Positions 1-8,136 of a stretch of 64,000 bases of DNA are shown here, in pieces (the stretch's first letter is position 1; the number at the start of each line of letters is the position of its first letter). The stretch covers positions 62,001-126,000 of the forward strand of contig NZ_JAMYJR010000030.1 of NCBI RefSeq assembly GCF_024137025.1, in the 5' to 3' direction. The translations under genes were made by a program, and so were the position numbers. This DNA comes from Paractinoplanes aksuensis. Lineage in GTDB: Bacteria; Actinomycetota; Actinomycetes; Mycobacteriales; Micromonosporaceae. Below the pieces are notes generated by a model. It had not been told where the DNA came from. It made no database searches and worked only from the letters and a program-made list of their open reading frames with translations.

Positions 1-1211
1 GCAACCTGATCTTCTCGATCACCTCGGAGCACATCGGCTTCTCGGTCTGGTCGCTGTGGTCCGTACTCGTGCTGTTCCTGGGGCCCGAGTACGGGATCGA
101 CCCGGCCGGCAAGTTCCTGCTGACCGCCGTGCCGACCCTGGTCGGGGCGGCGCTGCGGATCCCGTACAGCTTCGCCGTGGCCCGCTTCGGCGGCCGCAAC
201 TGGACGATCTTCAGCGCGGCCCTGCTGCTCGTCCCGTCGTTCCTCGCGGCGTTCCTCATCCGCCCCGGCGTCGACTTCTCGACGCTGCTGATCATCGCGG
301 CGGTGGCCGGCGTCGGCGGTGGCAACTTCGCCTCGTCAATGACCAACATCAACGCGTACTATCCGGACCGGCTCAAGGGGTGGGCGCTCGGCATCAATGC
401 CGGCGGCGGCAACCTGGGCGTGGCCGCGGTGCAGCTGGTCGGTCTGTTCGTGCTGGCCGTCTTCGGTGCGGGTCACCCCGGCATCGTGGCCGGCATCTAC
501 ATCCCGCTGATCGTGCTGGCCGCGCTCGGCTCGGCCCTCTACATGGACAACCTGTCGCAGGCCCGCAACGAGAAGCGCGGCATGCGCGACGCCGTCCGCG
601 AGCCGCACACGTGGGTGATGTCGCTGCTCTACATCGGCACGTTCGGCTCGTTCATCGGCTTCGGGTTCGCGTTCGGCCAGGTGCTGCAGGTGCAGTTCGC
701 CGACGTGTTCAGCACCCCGGTCAAGGCCGCGTACCTGACATTCCTGGGACCGCTGCTGGGCTCGCTGATCCGCCCGGTCGGGGGCGCCCTGGCCGACCGG
801 CTCGGGGGCGCGCGGGTGACGTTCTACAACTTCATCGCCATGGCCGTGGGCGCGTCGATCGTATTGCTGGCGGCCCAGATGCGGTCGCTGCCGCTGTACA
901 TCGTGGGATTCATCGCCCTGTTCGTCTTCAGCGGGGTCGGCAACGGGTCGACGTACAAGATGATCCCGGCCATCTTCAAGCGCAAGCACCCGGGCGACGA
1001 CCACGAGGCCCGCCGCCTGTCGGGCGCGGTCATCGGCATCGCCGGGGCGATCGGCGCCTTCGGGGGTGTGCTGGTCAACCTGGCCTTCCGCCAGTCGTTC
1101 CTGACGACCAAGGAGGCGGACGCGGCGTACCTGGCGTTCATCGCCTTCTACGCCCTGTGCGTGCTGGTCACGTGGGCCGTCTACCTACGCCCCGGCACCA
1201 CCCGGGTCTGA
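1..1211 (+). CDS. narK: NarK-type nitrate/nitrite MFS transporter, 5' end outside window
   Basis: Membrane transporter expected to carry nitrate and/or nitrite. Reading in frame from base 3, the protein is already inside the family and continues for about 400 residues to TGA. The NarK signature is clear: a glycine-rich GGGNFASSM segment followed by NINAYYPDRLKGWALG and NAGGGNLG, plus the early R-I-P-Y and GGRNWT motifs. Many hydrophobic helices follow to the end. The true start lies upstream of the window, so the N-terminal helix or helices are missing here. Nitrate versus nitrite and import versus export cannot be told from sequence alone. No other nitrate genes are visible downstream. Confidence 0.88.
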   Translation, partial: NLIFSITSEHIGFSVWSLWSVLVLFLGPEYGIDPAGKFLLTAVPTLVGAALRIPYSFAVARFGGRNWTIFSAALLLVPSFLAAFLIRPGVDFSTLLIIAAVAGVGGGNFASSMTNINAYYPDRLKGWALGINAGGGNLGVAAVQLVGLFVLAVFGAGHPGIVAGIYIPLIVLAALGSALYMDNLSQARNEKRGMRDAVREPHTWVMSLLYIGTFGSFIGFGFAFGQVLQVQFADVFSTPVKAAYLTFLGPLLGSLIRPVGGALADRLGGARVTFYNFIAMAVGASIVLLAAQMRSLPLYIVGFIALFVFSGVGNGSTYKMIPAIFKRKHPGDDHEARRLSGAVIGIAGAIGAFGGVLVNLAFRQSFLTTKEADAAYLAFIAFYALCVLVTWAVYLRPGTTRV

Positions 1212-1287
1212 CCCGATCGCGGCGAGCGCCCGGACCGCCAAGGTACGGGCCTCGTCGTCCTCGGCGATGCCGCGCCACCAGGACGTC

Positions 1288-1623
1288 CTAGCGGCGCAAC
1301 ATCTCGTCCGCGACATCGTCGGTGCGCTCGCCCAACTCGTTGTGCAGCGCCGCGAAACACCGCAGTACGTCCAGGATCCCGGCCCGCTCCGGCACGGTCG
1401 GCTCCCGCACGAAGCGAATCAGGACCGGCACCACCGGGACGGCGGCCGAGTACACCGCCCCGCCCTGGTGATAGACGGCCGTATCCAGCTTGTCCAGAGC
1501 ACCGGCGCTGGTCGCCGGATCGGTCATCGCGCCCAGCCACCCCGGCACGTCCTCAGCCGACCCGTACGCATGCGTCAGCGAGGACCAATCGACCTCGCCC
1601 ACCCCGTCCAGCAAATCGGCCAT
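1288..1623 (-). CDS. Small HEAT-repeat-like protein, probably truncated
   Basis: 111 residues beginning MADLLDGVGEVDW and containing helix-rich VLIRF/GILDVLRCFAALHNE segments that look like the start of a HEAT-repeat protein. I do not know its function. Just past the TAG stop, another minus-strand frame reads SWWRGIAEDDEARTLAVRAL, which looks like a plausible helical continuation. That suggests a frameshift or internal loss has shortened an originally longer gene. It is divergent from the LacI regulator at 1658, with only 34 bp between the two starts. Alternatively it is an intact short protein and the downstream frame is chance. Confidence 0.55.
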   Translation of the reverse strand: MADLLDGVGEVDWSSLTHAYGSAEDVPGWLGAMTDPATSAGALDKLDTAVYHQGGAVYSAAVPVVPVLIRFVREPTVPERAGILDVLRCFAALHNELGERTDDVADEMLRR

Positions 1624-1657
1624 GACGCATATTAGGCCGGGCCCGTAGGGTCGTCGT

Positions 1658-2695
1658 ATGACGGATCAACGCCCCACGCTGGCCGACGTCGCCCGGGCGG
1701 CCGGGGTTTCGATGGCGGCCGCGTCGCGGGCCATGAACGGGGCCTACGGCGTCTCCGAGGCCGTACGGCACCGGGTGCGTTCGGTGGCGGCCGAGCTCGG
1801 CTTCGAGCCGCACGCGGTGGCGCGCGCGCTGGCCACCGGGCGGGCCAGCGCGGGCCGGCGGGAGCGTATCGAGGTGCTGATCCTCGACCCCGATCCGGAC
1901 GCGATGAGCGCCAAGCCGTTCTACGGGCGGGTGCTGACGGGTGCGATGCGGGCCCTGGGCGACCAGGGCATCGCGCTCGAGGTCCGCCGGGTCTCCACGC
2001 TGCCGGTGGACGACGCCGATCCGCCGTTCGGACGGCTCCTGATCAACGTGCCGGGTGACGCGGGGGCCGCCTATGCCCGCCGGGGCCGGGCCGTGGCCCT
2101 GGGCCGGTCCGCGCCGGGCGTCGCCTTCGTCGCGCCGGACAACGACAGCGGTGGTCATCAGGCCGCCGCTCACCTGGTGTCCACGGGGCGTCAGCGCGTC
2201 GGTGCCGTCTTCGGCCCGCCCACACCGTGCGCCCAGGAGAGGAAAGCCGGTTTCCTGCGAGTGATGGCGGGCGCGGCCCAGGAGGTGGCCGTCGCCGACG
2301 GCGACTTCACCCGCGCCCGGGCGTACGCGGCGGCCCAGGAGTTGCTGGCCCGCGATCCGAAGCTCGACGCCGTGTTCGCCTCTTGCGACGTCACCGCCAT
2401 GGGCGTGCTGCAGGCGCTGCGCGAGGCGGGGCGCCGGGTGGCCGACGACGTGGCCGTGGTCGGCTTCGACGGCAGCGCCCTGGCCGAAGCGGCCGACCTG
2501 TCGTCGGTCTACATGCCGGTCGAGGACGAGGCCGCGTCGGCGATCCGGCACCTGCTGGATCCCGTGCTGCCCGCGCCCGCCCGGCTGCCGACCAGGCTGA
2601 CCGTGCGCGGATCGAGCGTCAGCCGCCCGCGAGGAAGGCTCGACGCTGGTCCTCGGTGCCCGACGGGCCCGGCTTCTCCTGGGGCGAGTCGGTAG
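1658..2695 (+). CDS. LacI-family transcriptional regulator
   Basis: DNA-binding repressor of the LacI/GalR family, 345 residues. The N-terminal helix-turn-helix TLADVARAAGVSMAAASRAMNG (about residues 6-27) and the hinge region around residue 60 are typical. A periplasmic-binding-protein-like sensor domain follows (CDVTAMGVLQAL, VVGFDGSALAEA). The family core would be expected to end near TVRGSS; the last 25 or so residues are unlike the family and are encoded where the gene runs over a small convergent gene at 2619-2786. Ligand and targets are unknown. The nearest divergent gene is the HEAT-like fragment. Confidence 0.9.
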   Translation: MTDQRPTLADVARAAGVSMAAASRAMNGAYGVSEAVRHRVRSVAAELGFEPHAVARALATGRASAGRRERIEVLILDPDPDAMSAKPFYGRVLTGAMRALGDQGIALEVRRVSTLPVDDADPPFGRLLINVPGDAGAAYARRGRAVALGRSAPGVAFVAPDNDSGGHQAAAHLVSTGRQRVGAVFGPPTPCAQERKAGFLRVMAGAAQEVAVADGDFTRARAYAAAQELLARDPKLDAVFASCDVTAMGVLQALREAGRRVADDVAVVGFDGSALAEAADLSSVYMPVEDEAASAIRHLLDPVLPAPARLPTRLTVRGSSVSRPRGRLDAGPRCPTGPASPGASR

Positions 2696-2786
2696 CGACC
2701 GTCTCGACGGTGTCGTCGGGCCGGACGCGAGCCGGCAACGTGCCGAACCGGGCCTTACGAGCGGCTTCGACGTTCTCCTTGTCCAT
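2619..2786 (-). CDS. Small conserved-looking protein, 55 aa
   Basis: A 55-codon frame, ATG at 2784-2786 and TGA at 2619-2621, reading MDKENVEAARKARFGTLPAR then a charged, Pro-rich tail. Composition is that of a real high-GC protein (third-position GC, no rare codons). Its start lies inside the last codons of the membrane protein gene at 2755-3414, suggesting translational coupling. Its 3' end overlaps the LacI gene by 77 bp on the opposite strand. No domain or signal peptide is visible and the function is unknown. Missing a clear ribosome binding site is the main doubt. Confidence 0.5.
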   Translation of the reverse strand: MDKENVEAARKARFGTLPARVRPDDTVETVATDSPQEKPGPSGTEDQRRAFLAGG

Positions 2787-3414
2787 CCGCTGATGTTCGC
2801 ACGGCCCAGGCGAAGAGGGCAGGTGCGACCAGGACGAGTGTCGTCAACGAAGCGGACGTGACGACTTCACCGGCCGAGGGCGGGATCTCCGGCAGGACGG
2901 TGAAGAGACAACCGCGGTAGACGGGGATTCCGTCGTCCGGTGGTGGTGGGGGCACTTGGAAAGCTGTCTGCTCCAGCGTTCTGAGGACGAAAGTGCCGTA
3001 AATCAGGGCCACCACCACGACCAGTGCCGAGGCCGCACGGGCCGGCGCCCGGTGCCGGTCCAGCCGGCGTGCGGCGTGGAAGGCCGCGATCAGGGCGCAG
3101 AACCGCATGACGGCCGCGGCCTGCTGGTAGCGCAGCTGCCCCCGCCAATAGTCGTAGTGGGCCGCGGTCAGGCAGCCATCGGCTCCGATCCCGGACTCCG
3201 TCGGGTACCGGGTCAGCTCCGCGGCCAGGTCGACCAGGGCGGCCGCCGTCAGGAGCAGGCCGAAGACGTACAGCACGGAACCGTGGCGCCCCCGCAGGCC
3301 GCTGGACAAGACCGCCAGGGCCGCCGCCGCGGCGCCGTACTGCACTGCGGTGGCCTCGAAGATGTCCGCCACCACCGCGACACCCACGGCGGCGGCGAAG
3401 ACCCAGTGACCCAT
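2755..3414 (-). CDS. Hypothetical integral membrane protein
   Basis: 219 residues with roughly five or six hydrophobic segments. A pair lies at the N terminus (WVFAAAVGVAVVADIF and the following AAAALAVL region), then helices near residues 50-65, 100-115, 130-145 and 185-205. A polar stretch in the middle and a Pro-rich loop (FQVPPPPPDDG) carry Cys residues that may sit outside the membrane. I do not recognise the family. Its last codons overlap the start of the small gene at 2619-2786, so the two probably form one transcript. Confidence 0.65.
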   Translation of the reverse strand: MGHWVFAAAVGVAVVADIFEATAVQYGAAAAALAVLSSGLRGRHGSVLYVFGLLLTAAALVDLAAELTRYPTESGIGADGCLTAAHYDYWRGQLRYQQAAAVMRFCALIAAFHAARRLDRHRAPARAASALVVVVALIYGTFVLRTLEQTAFQVPPPPPDDGIPVYRGCLFTVLPEIPPSAGEVVTSASLTTLVLVAPALFAWAVRTSADGQGERRSRS

Positions 3415-3499
3415 CCCTGGATTGTGCGCTGGCTAAAGGGACTAAACCGGCCAATCGCCGGGGCCGACTGCTGGAGGCCTGCTGATTCAGAGTCGGCTG

Positions 3500-3604
3500 A
3501 TGGAACTCGATGTCACCACCGGTGCGTTCGACCTGCTGCGCCAGGATGCGGTGCCCGAGATCGAACAAACCGAGGCCGACGCCCTGAAGTACCGGTACGA
3601 GTAG
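3500..3604 (+). CDS. Very small ORF or gene remnant, 34 aa
   Basis: ATG at 3500 to TAG at 3602-3604. The peptide is acidic (MELDVTTGAFDLLRQDAVPE... ending ALKYRYE). The same frame is open upstream without an obvious start and with plausible residues (GGLLIQSRL). It could be the last exon-like scrap of a lost gene, or a short leader/precursor peptide. There is no ribosome binding site of note and no modification enzymes nearby. It ends 8 bp before the stop codon of the convergent binding-protein gene. Confidence 0.3.
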   Translation: MELDVTTGAFDLLRQDAVPEIEQTEADALKYRYE

Positions 3605-3611
3605 CCGCGGT

Positions 3612-4565
3612 TCAGGAGGGGAGCCAGTCCTGCCAGGTCGGGCGGTTGGCGTCGAGCCAGTTCTGGGCGGCCTGGTCCGGGGGGAGTTCGGCGATGGTGA
3701 GGTCGCGGGCGACGGTGTTCTGGTCGTCGTTGGTCCAGGTGAAGTTTTTGATCAGGTCGGCGGCGGGGCTGCCGGATTCGGCGAAGGGCTTGGCGGCGAT
3801 CTTTTCCAGGTCGTAGGGCTGGTAGTCGCAGGCGACCGTCTTGGGGTCGGCGTCGCAGCCGGGGGTGTAGCGGGGCAGCGTCACGTGGGCCAGGGGGATT
3901 TCCGAGAGCAGCCACTGTGGCGCGTAGAAGTAGCCGATCAGTGGGGTTCGCTCTTTCTCGGCTCGGCGGAAGGCTGCTATCAATGCGTCCTCGCTGCCGG
4001 CGTGGACGACCGTGAAGTTCAGGTCGAGGTTGCGGATCAGGGCGGCGTCGTTGGTGACGAAAGAGGGATCGCCGGCGAGGAACTGGCCCCTGCGGCCCGA
4101 CTTCTCGGTGCGGAACAGGGGCGCATACTTGTTGAGGTTCTGCCAGTCGGTTATGTCGGGGTGCTTTTTGGTCAGCCACGGTGGGACGTACCAGCCGATC
4201 ACGCCTCGGTTGCCGGTCAGGCCCAGTTCGACGGCCACTTTACGGTCGTCGATATAGCGCTTCTTCAGGTCGTCGTGGCCCCAGTTCTCCAGGATCACGT
4301 CAAGTTCGCCCCGGGCCAGGCCTGCCCACGATTCTTCTTCCGTACGGGCGGAAAGGACCACTGTGCAGCCGAGTTCCTGCCTCAGCAGGTAGCTGACGAC
4401 TGCCACGTTCGCGGCGTAGCCGGACCACGGATTGACGGCTATGCGCACCGTTCCGCACGTGGTGGCGCGCGGCACGCCGGGGGCGGGGGACAGGGCCGCG
4501 GGTGTGCCGGTGCAGCCGCTGAGCAGAAGCACGACCAATGCCGTACGCAACAAGGCTTTCACCAT
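3612..4565 (-). CDS. Glycine betaine/choline-type ABC substrate-binding lipoprotein
   Basis: 317-residue extracellular binding protein of the OpuAC/ProX type. The signal peptide MVKALLRTALVVLLLSGC ends in a lipobox (LLSGC). The mature part has the family features VRIAVNPWSGYAANVAVVSYLL near the start, then ELDVILENWGHDDL, and a ...GYFYAPQWLL segment, with Trp/Tyr residues suited to bind quaternary amines. The start at 4565 follows the lipoprotein signature; longer in-frame extension lacks coding character. It overlaps the stop of the conservon GTPase by 7 bp, making it the fifth gene of that operon. No cognate permease or ATPase is adjacent, so it may share another transporter or serve sensing. 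Confidence 0.85.
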   Translation of the reverse strand: MVKALLRTALVVLLLSGCTGTPAALSPAPGVPRATTCGTVRIAVNPWSGYAANVAVVSYLLRQELGCTVVLSARTEEESWAGLARGELDVILENWGHDDLKKRYIDDRKVAVELGLTGNRGVIGWYVPPWLTKKHPDITDWQNLNKYAPLFRTEKSGRRGQFLAGDPSFVTNDAALIRNLDLNFTVVHAGSEDALIAAFRRAEKERTPLIGYFYAPQWLLSEIPLAHVTLPRYTPGCDADPKTVACDYQPYDLEKIAAKPFAESGSPAADLIKNFTWTNDDQNTVARDLTIAELPPDQAAQNWLDANRPTWQDWLPS

Positions 4566-5155
4566 GCCGACCCCGCGTGCGCCTTGGCCAGCCGTTGGGC
4601 GAGCACCTCTTCGGTCAGGGCCATCAGCACTCCTTTGACCGATTCCCGGCGGCGCGCGTCGCATTCGACGACCGGCACTCTCGGGTCCACGCCCAAGGCG
4701 TCGCGGACCTCGGACAGGTCGAAACGGCGGGCCTGCTCGAAGGTGTTGACGCCGATCAGGAACGGGATGTCGTGGTCCTCGAAATAGTCCACGGACGGGA
4801 AACAGTCCTCGAGGCGGCGGGTGTCGAGCAGCACGATCGCGCCCAGGGCGCCGTCGACGAGGTCGTCCCACAGGAAGGCGAAACGGTCCTGGCCGGGGGT
4901 GCCGAAAAGATAGAGCAGCAAAGCGTCGTCCAGTGTTATCCGGCCGAAGTCCAGGGCCACCGTGGTCGTCGTTTTGGCGCGTACGGCGGAAGTGTCGTCC
5001 ACCCCGACCGAGCGTTCCGTGAGTTCGGCCTCGGTCACCAGCGGCTCGATCTCGCTGATGGCCCCCACGAAAGTGGTTTTGCCGACGCCGAAACCACCGC
5101 TGATGACTATCTTGACGGCGACCGGCGCGAGGGCGGCGCTAGAGTGCGCTGACAC
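4559..5155 (-). CDS. cvnD: Conservon GTP-binding protein (CvnD-like)
   Basis: 198-residue small GTPase of the actinobacterial conservon type. The P-loop GGFGVGKTT is near residue 20, a switch region with TTTTVALDFGRI follows, then FGTPGQDRF (G3) near residue 87 and GVNTFE in the G4 position. Family members act with the adjacent roadblock, DUF742 and histidine-kinase-like proteins as a membrane-associated signalling complex. It overlaps the DUF742 gene by 17 bp and the lipoprotein gene by 7 bp. Confidence 0.92.
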   Translation of the reverse strand: MSAHSSAALAPVAVKIVISGGFGVGKTTFVGAISEIEPLVTEAELTERSVGVDDTSAVRAKTTTTVALDFGRITLDDALLLYLFGTPGQDRFAFLWDDLVDGALGAIVLLDTRRLEDCFPSVDYFEDHDIPFLIGVNTFEQARRFDLSEVRDALGVDPRVPVVECDARRRESVKGVLMALTEEVLAQRLAKAHAGSAW

Positions 5156-5465
5156 GGTCCCTGATCCTTTCGATGACAGCGAGCGGCAGCTCGCCCAGCT
5201 GGTCCTCGATTTGCAGGTGACCGGCGGCCAGTAGATCGGCGGCCAGCACCCGCACCACGCCGAGCGGCTGCCGCAGCGCCACCGCGAGGTCGGCCAAGGC
5301 CTGCGGGGTGCGGCACAGCTCGACCATCCGCCGCGCCTCGAACCGCAAACCGGCCGTGGACGGCGTCGCCGCGTGCAGCAGCGTCTCGACCCGCAGTCCG
5401 TCGTAACCAGGGTGCGTGCGGCCGCCGGTGACCATGAACGGGCGGACGAACGGGTCGGCGGTCAT
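5139..5465 (-). CDS. cvnC: DUF742 protein of the conservon (CvnC-like)
   Basis: 108 residues with the DUF742 hallmark VRPFMVTGGRT close to the N terminus. A winged-helix-like body follows (PQALADLAVALRQPLGVVRVL) and ends in ERIRDRVSAL. In conservons this protein is the third component, between the roadblock protein and the GTPase. It overlaps the roadblock gene by 4 bp (start and stop shared), which fits translational coupling. Confidence 0.92.
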   Translation of the reverse strand: MTADPFVRPFMVTGGRTHPGYDGLRVETLLHAATPSTAGLRFEARRMVELCRTPQALADLAVALRQPLGVVRVLAADLLAAGHLQIEDQLGELPLAVIERIRDRVSAL

Positions 5466-5878
5466 GGCCGCAGGTGCTGCCGGGAGTCGGCGATCAGCGC
5501 GGGTGTCAGCAGCGCCCCGAACCGTTCGGCCAGGCGCGAGATCTCGTAGCCGACCAGGCCGACGTCGCAGTCGTCGCCGGCCACGACGCCCAGGCAGCTG
5601 CCGCCGGCCATCACCGAGACGAGCAGGAAGCCCCGCCGCATCTCGATCATGATCAGGCGCAGGGCCTCGAAGTCGTAGCGGCGGGAGGCGCTGCGGGCCA
5701 CGCTGGCCAGGCTGGACACGATGGCCGCGAGGTGGTCGGCGTCGCCGCGGTCGAGCCCCTCCGACGCGGCGATCAGGAGCCCGTCCGACGAGACGGCCAC
5801 CGTGTCCCGTACGCCGTCGGTGTTCTGGACGAAGTTGCCCAGCAACCAGTTGAACTGGTGGGCGGCCTGCACGGTCAT
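5462..5878 (-). CDS. cvnB: Roadblock/LC7 protein of the conservon (CvnB-like)
   Basis: 138-residue roadblock/LC7 domain protein, a family that binds small GTPases and may regulate them. Family features are FNWLLGNFVQNTDGVRDTV at the N terminus, then AVSSDGLLIAASEGLDR and the hydrophobic GFLLVSVMAGGSCLGVVA strand. The gene overlaps both neighbours by 4 bp. Expected to be cytoplasmic, associated with the GTPase encoded downstream. Confidence 0.93.
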   Translation of the reverse strand: MTVQAAHQFNWLLGNFVQNTDGVRDTVAVSSDGLLIAASEGLDRGDADHLAAIVSSLASVARSASRRYDFEALRLIMIEMRRGFLLVSVMAGGSCLGVVAGDDCDVGLVGYEISRLAERFGALLTPALIADSRQHLRP

Positions 5879-7935
5879 GGTTGAGCTTCCTCGGGCTGGG
5901 CGCCGCGCGCGACCCCGCTGCGGAACGCGGTGAGGCGCGACCGGGTGTCGTCGGGGGCGAGAGCGGGGTCGGGCGGGGCGGGATGCAGACGGGCCACGCG
6001 GGGTGCGCGCGGCGGGCGCCGGGGCAGGCCGTTGGGCGTACGCCCGTCAGGGGCCGGGCGCTGCTGGGGAAGGGCGGGAGCGGGCAGATACTCGACCGTG
6101 ACCGGCGGCGGTGGGGGCAGCGCGGGCTCGGCCACGATCAACGCCGCCGGCAGCGCGACCCGGGCGGTCACCCCGGTCACCGGCGACGGGGTCAGCACCA
6201 CCTCGGCGCCCAGATCACGGGCGAGCCGGCCCACCACGTAGTGGCCCAGGTAGCGGGCGGGCGCGACGAGGAAGTCGGCCTCGCCGCGCAACCGCTGGTT
6301 CGCCTCGTCGAGGTCGGCGCCGGTCATGCCGACCCCCTGGTCGACGACGGCGATCAGGTAGCGGTCGCCGACCAGCCGGCCCTGGATCTCGACCTCGACC
6401 TCGGGCGACGAGAAGGCCAGCCCGTTCTCGACCAGCTCGGCCAGCAGGTGGGCCACCGCGCCGGCCGCCGTCCCGGCCAGCCGCACCTCGTCGATCCGGC
6501 GCAGCGTGACCCGCCGGTACTCCTCGACCTCGGCCACCGCGGCCCGCACCACGTCCTCGACCGGCACCGGCTCGAAACTCGGCCGGGGACCGGACGCCCC
6601 GACCAGCACTAGCAGGCTCTCGGCGTTGCGGCGCATGCGGGTGGCCAGGTGGTCGAGCTCGAACAGGTCGGCCAGCCCGGCCGGATCGGCCTCCTCGCGT
6701 TCGAGCCGGGTGATCAGCGCCAGCTGGCGGCGCAGCAGGTTCTGGTGGCGGCGGCCCAGGTCGGCCAGGCTGTCGGTGGTGCCCCGGCGCAGGTGGGCCT
6801 GCTCGGTGGCCAGCGCGTAGGCCGTGCGCTGGACCCGGTCGAGCGCGTCGGCCACGGCGTGGACCTCGGCCGTGGCGTCGGCGGGGGCGGTCATGGGCGG
6901 GGGCTCGGCATCGGCCTCGCCCGCGGCTACCCGGCGTACGGAAATCGGCAGTTTCTCCCCGGCCAAGCGCGAGGCGAGGTCGGCGAGTTCGGTCAGCGGG
7001 CGGGCGATCGAGCGGGACGCCGCGACAGCCAGCGCGATCGCGCCCGCCACGCCGAGCAGCACGAGCACCCCGAGGCCGATCATGCGCCGGGCCGCCTGGT
7101 CACGCAGCACCTCGGCCCGGGCGTTGATCACCGAGCCGACGTGCTGCTCGAGCCGCAGCAGGTCGTCCAGCATCGTGGTGTGGGCCGACCACCACGACTG
7201 CGGGTTGACCGTCAGGGCCCGGCCGTCGCCGGAGGCCAGCGCGAGATCCTCGAAGTAGCGGGCGACCTGGGCCGCGCCGGTGCCGAACACGTAGTCGGCC
7301 GAGGCCCGCTGCGCGGTTGTGGCGTAGCGGGCGAAGGTGGCCAGGGCCGCGTCCCGGGCCGAGCGCATGGTCACGAACTGCAGGAACTCGCCGGTGCGGA
7401 ACCCGCCGGCCGAGAAGACGCCGTTGAGGAAGGCGCGCTCCTGGGCGATGGCCTCCTTGGCGTCGCCGAGCGCCCGCAGTGTGGCCGCGCCCCGCCGCAA
7501 CTCGGCGTCCCCCTGGCCGTCGAGGTCGGTCTCGAGGCGGCTCAGGTCGCTGATCCGGGTGGTGTAGAAACCGAAGGCCGCGGCCCGGCTCACGGTGGCG
7601 GCGTCGGTGCTGATCCGCACCCCGTCGAGGGCGTCCAGCGGGCGGGTGAACAGTGGATCGAGGCGGGTGCGGCGCTCGTCCACGCGGGCCCGGGCCGGCC
7701 CCAGCTCGGCCCGGAACCCGGCATTGCCGCCGAGCAGACCGGCGGCCAGGCCGCGCTCGGTCTGCAACTCCTGCACGAGATCCTGTACGGCGAGAACCTG
7801 CCGGACGGCCCGGGCCGCGCTCACGGCCCGCTCGTACCCGCGGGCCTCGATCGCCACGACGACGGCCAGCAGCACCAGGACGGCGGCCACCGGCAGCGCG
7901 AGGGTCCGCGCCACCCGACGGCGAATGGTGGTCAC
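5875..7935 (-). CDS. cvnA: Conservon sensor histidine kinase with NIT domain (CvnA-like)
   Basis: 686-residue membrane sensor. A transmembrane helix at residues about 12-30 is followed by an extracellular nitrate/nitrite-type (NIT) sensing domain with VQELQTERGLAAGLL and a second transmembrane helix near residues 285-305. HAMP follows, then a kinase core. The phosphoacceptor-like region is LFELDHLATRMRRNAE, the N-box LLAELVENGLAFS and the G-box DQGVGM. The Pro-rich tail (about residues 600-686) is low complexity. This is the first gene of the operon. A NIT domain suggests a small anion or related signal, but the ligand is unknown. Confidence 0.92.
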   Translation of the reverse strand: MTTIRRRVARTLALPVAAVLVLLAVVVAIEARGYERAVSAARAVRQVLAVQDLVQELQTERGLAAGLLGGNAGFRAELGPARARVDERRTRLDPLFTRPLDALDGVRISTDAATVSRAAAFGFYTTRISDLSRLETDLDGQGDAELRRGAATLRALGDAKEAIAQERAFLNGVFSAGGFRTGEFLQFVTMRSARDAALATFARYATTAQRASADYVFGTGAAQVARYFEDLALASGDGRALTVNPQSWWSAHTTMLDDLLRLEQHVGSVINARAEVLRDQAARRMIGLGVLVLLGVAGAIALAVAASRSIARPLTELADLASRLAGEKLPISVRRVAAGEADAEPPPMTAPADATAEVHAVADALDRVQRTAYALATEQAHLRRGTTDSLADLGRRHQNLLRRQLALITRLEREEADPAGLADLFELDHLATRMRRNAESLLVLVGASGPRPSFEPVPVEDVVRAAVAEVEEYRRVTLRRIDEVRLAGTAAGAVAHLLAELVENGLAFSSPEVEVEIQGRLVGDRYLIAVVDQGVGMTGADLDEANQRLRGEADFLVAPARYLGHYVVGRLARDLGAEVVLTPSPVTGVTARVALPAALIVAEPALPPPPPVTVEYLPAPALPQQRPAPDGRTPNGLPRRPPRAPRVARLHPAPPDPALAPDDTRSRLTAFRSGVARGAQPEEAQP

Positions 7936-8136
7936 GAGCAGTCACCCCTGTCGATCTTCACGCTCCGCGCTCGTACGGCGTCGGAACGCTATCGACCGGG
8001 ATGAGCGATAGTCCACGCCCGACCGTCAAGACAACCCGAAAGAGGCGGCAGGATCGTCAGCAGGCCGGCCAGCGAATCGATCCCGCCCCGGCCGGCCGCG
8101 TCCAGCGTGGGATCCAGCAGGACGACGCGCCGCCCG
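7936..8136. other. Intergenic region upstream of the conservon
   Basis: About 200 bp between the stop of the gene at 8137 and the start of cvnA. The part next to 7935 must hold the conservon promoter, but no clear -10/-35 pair stands out. The part at about 7990-8130 is open on the minus strand (VVLLDPTLDAAGRGGIDSL) with coding-like composition, perhaps a remnant of a lost gene; I cannot name it. Confidence 0.35.

Noticed and set aside
4566..4871. Longer N terminus of the betaine-type lipoprotein
   Set aside because: It overlaps the GTPase gene in another frame and would bury the lipoprotein signal peptide inside the protein.
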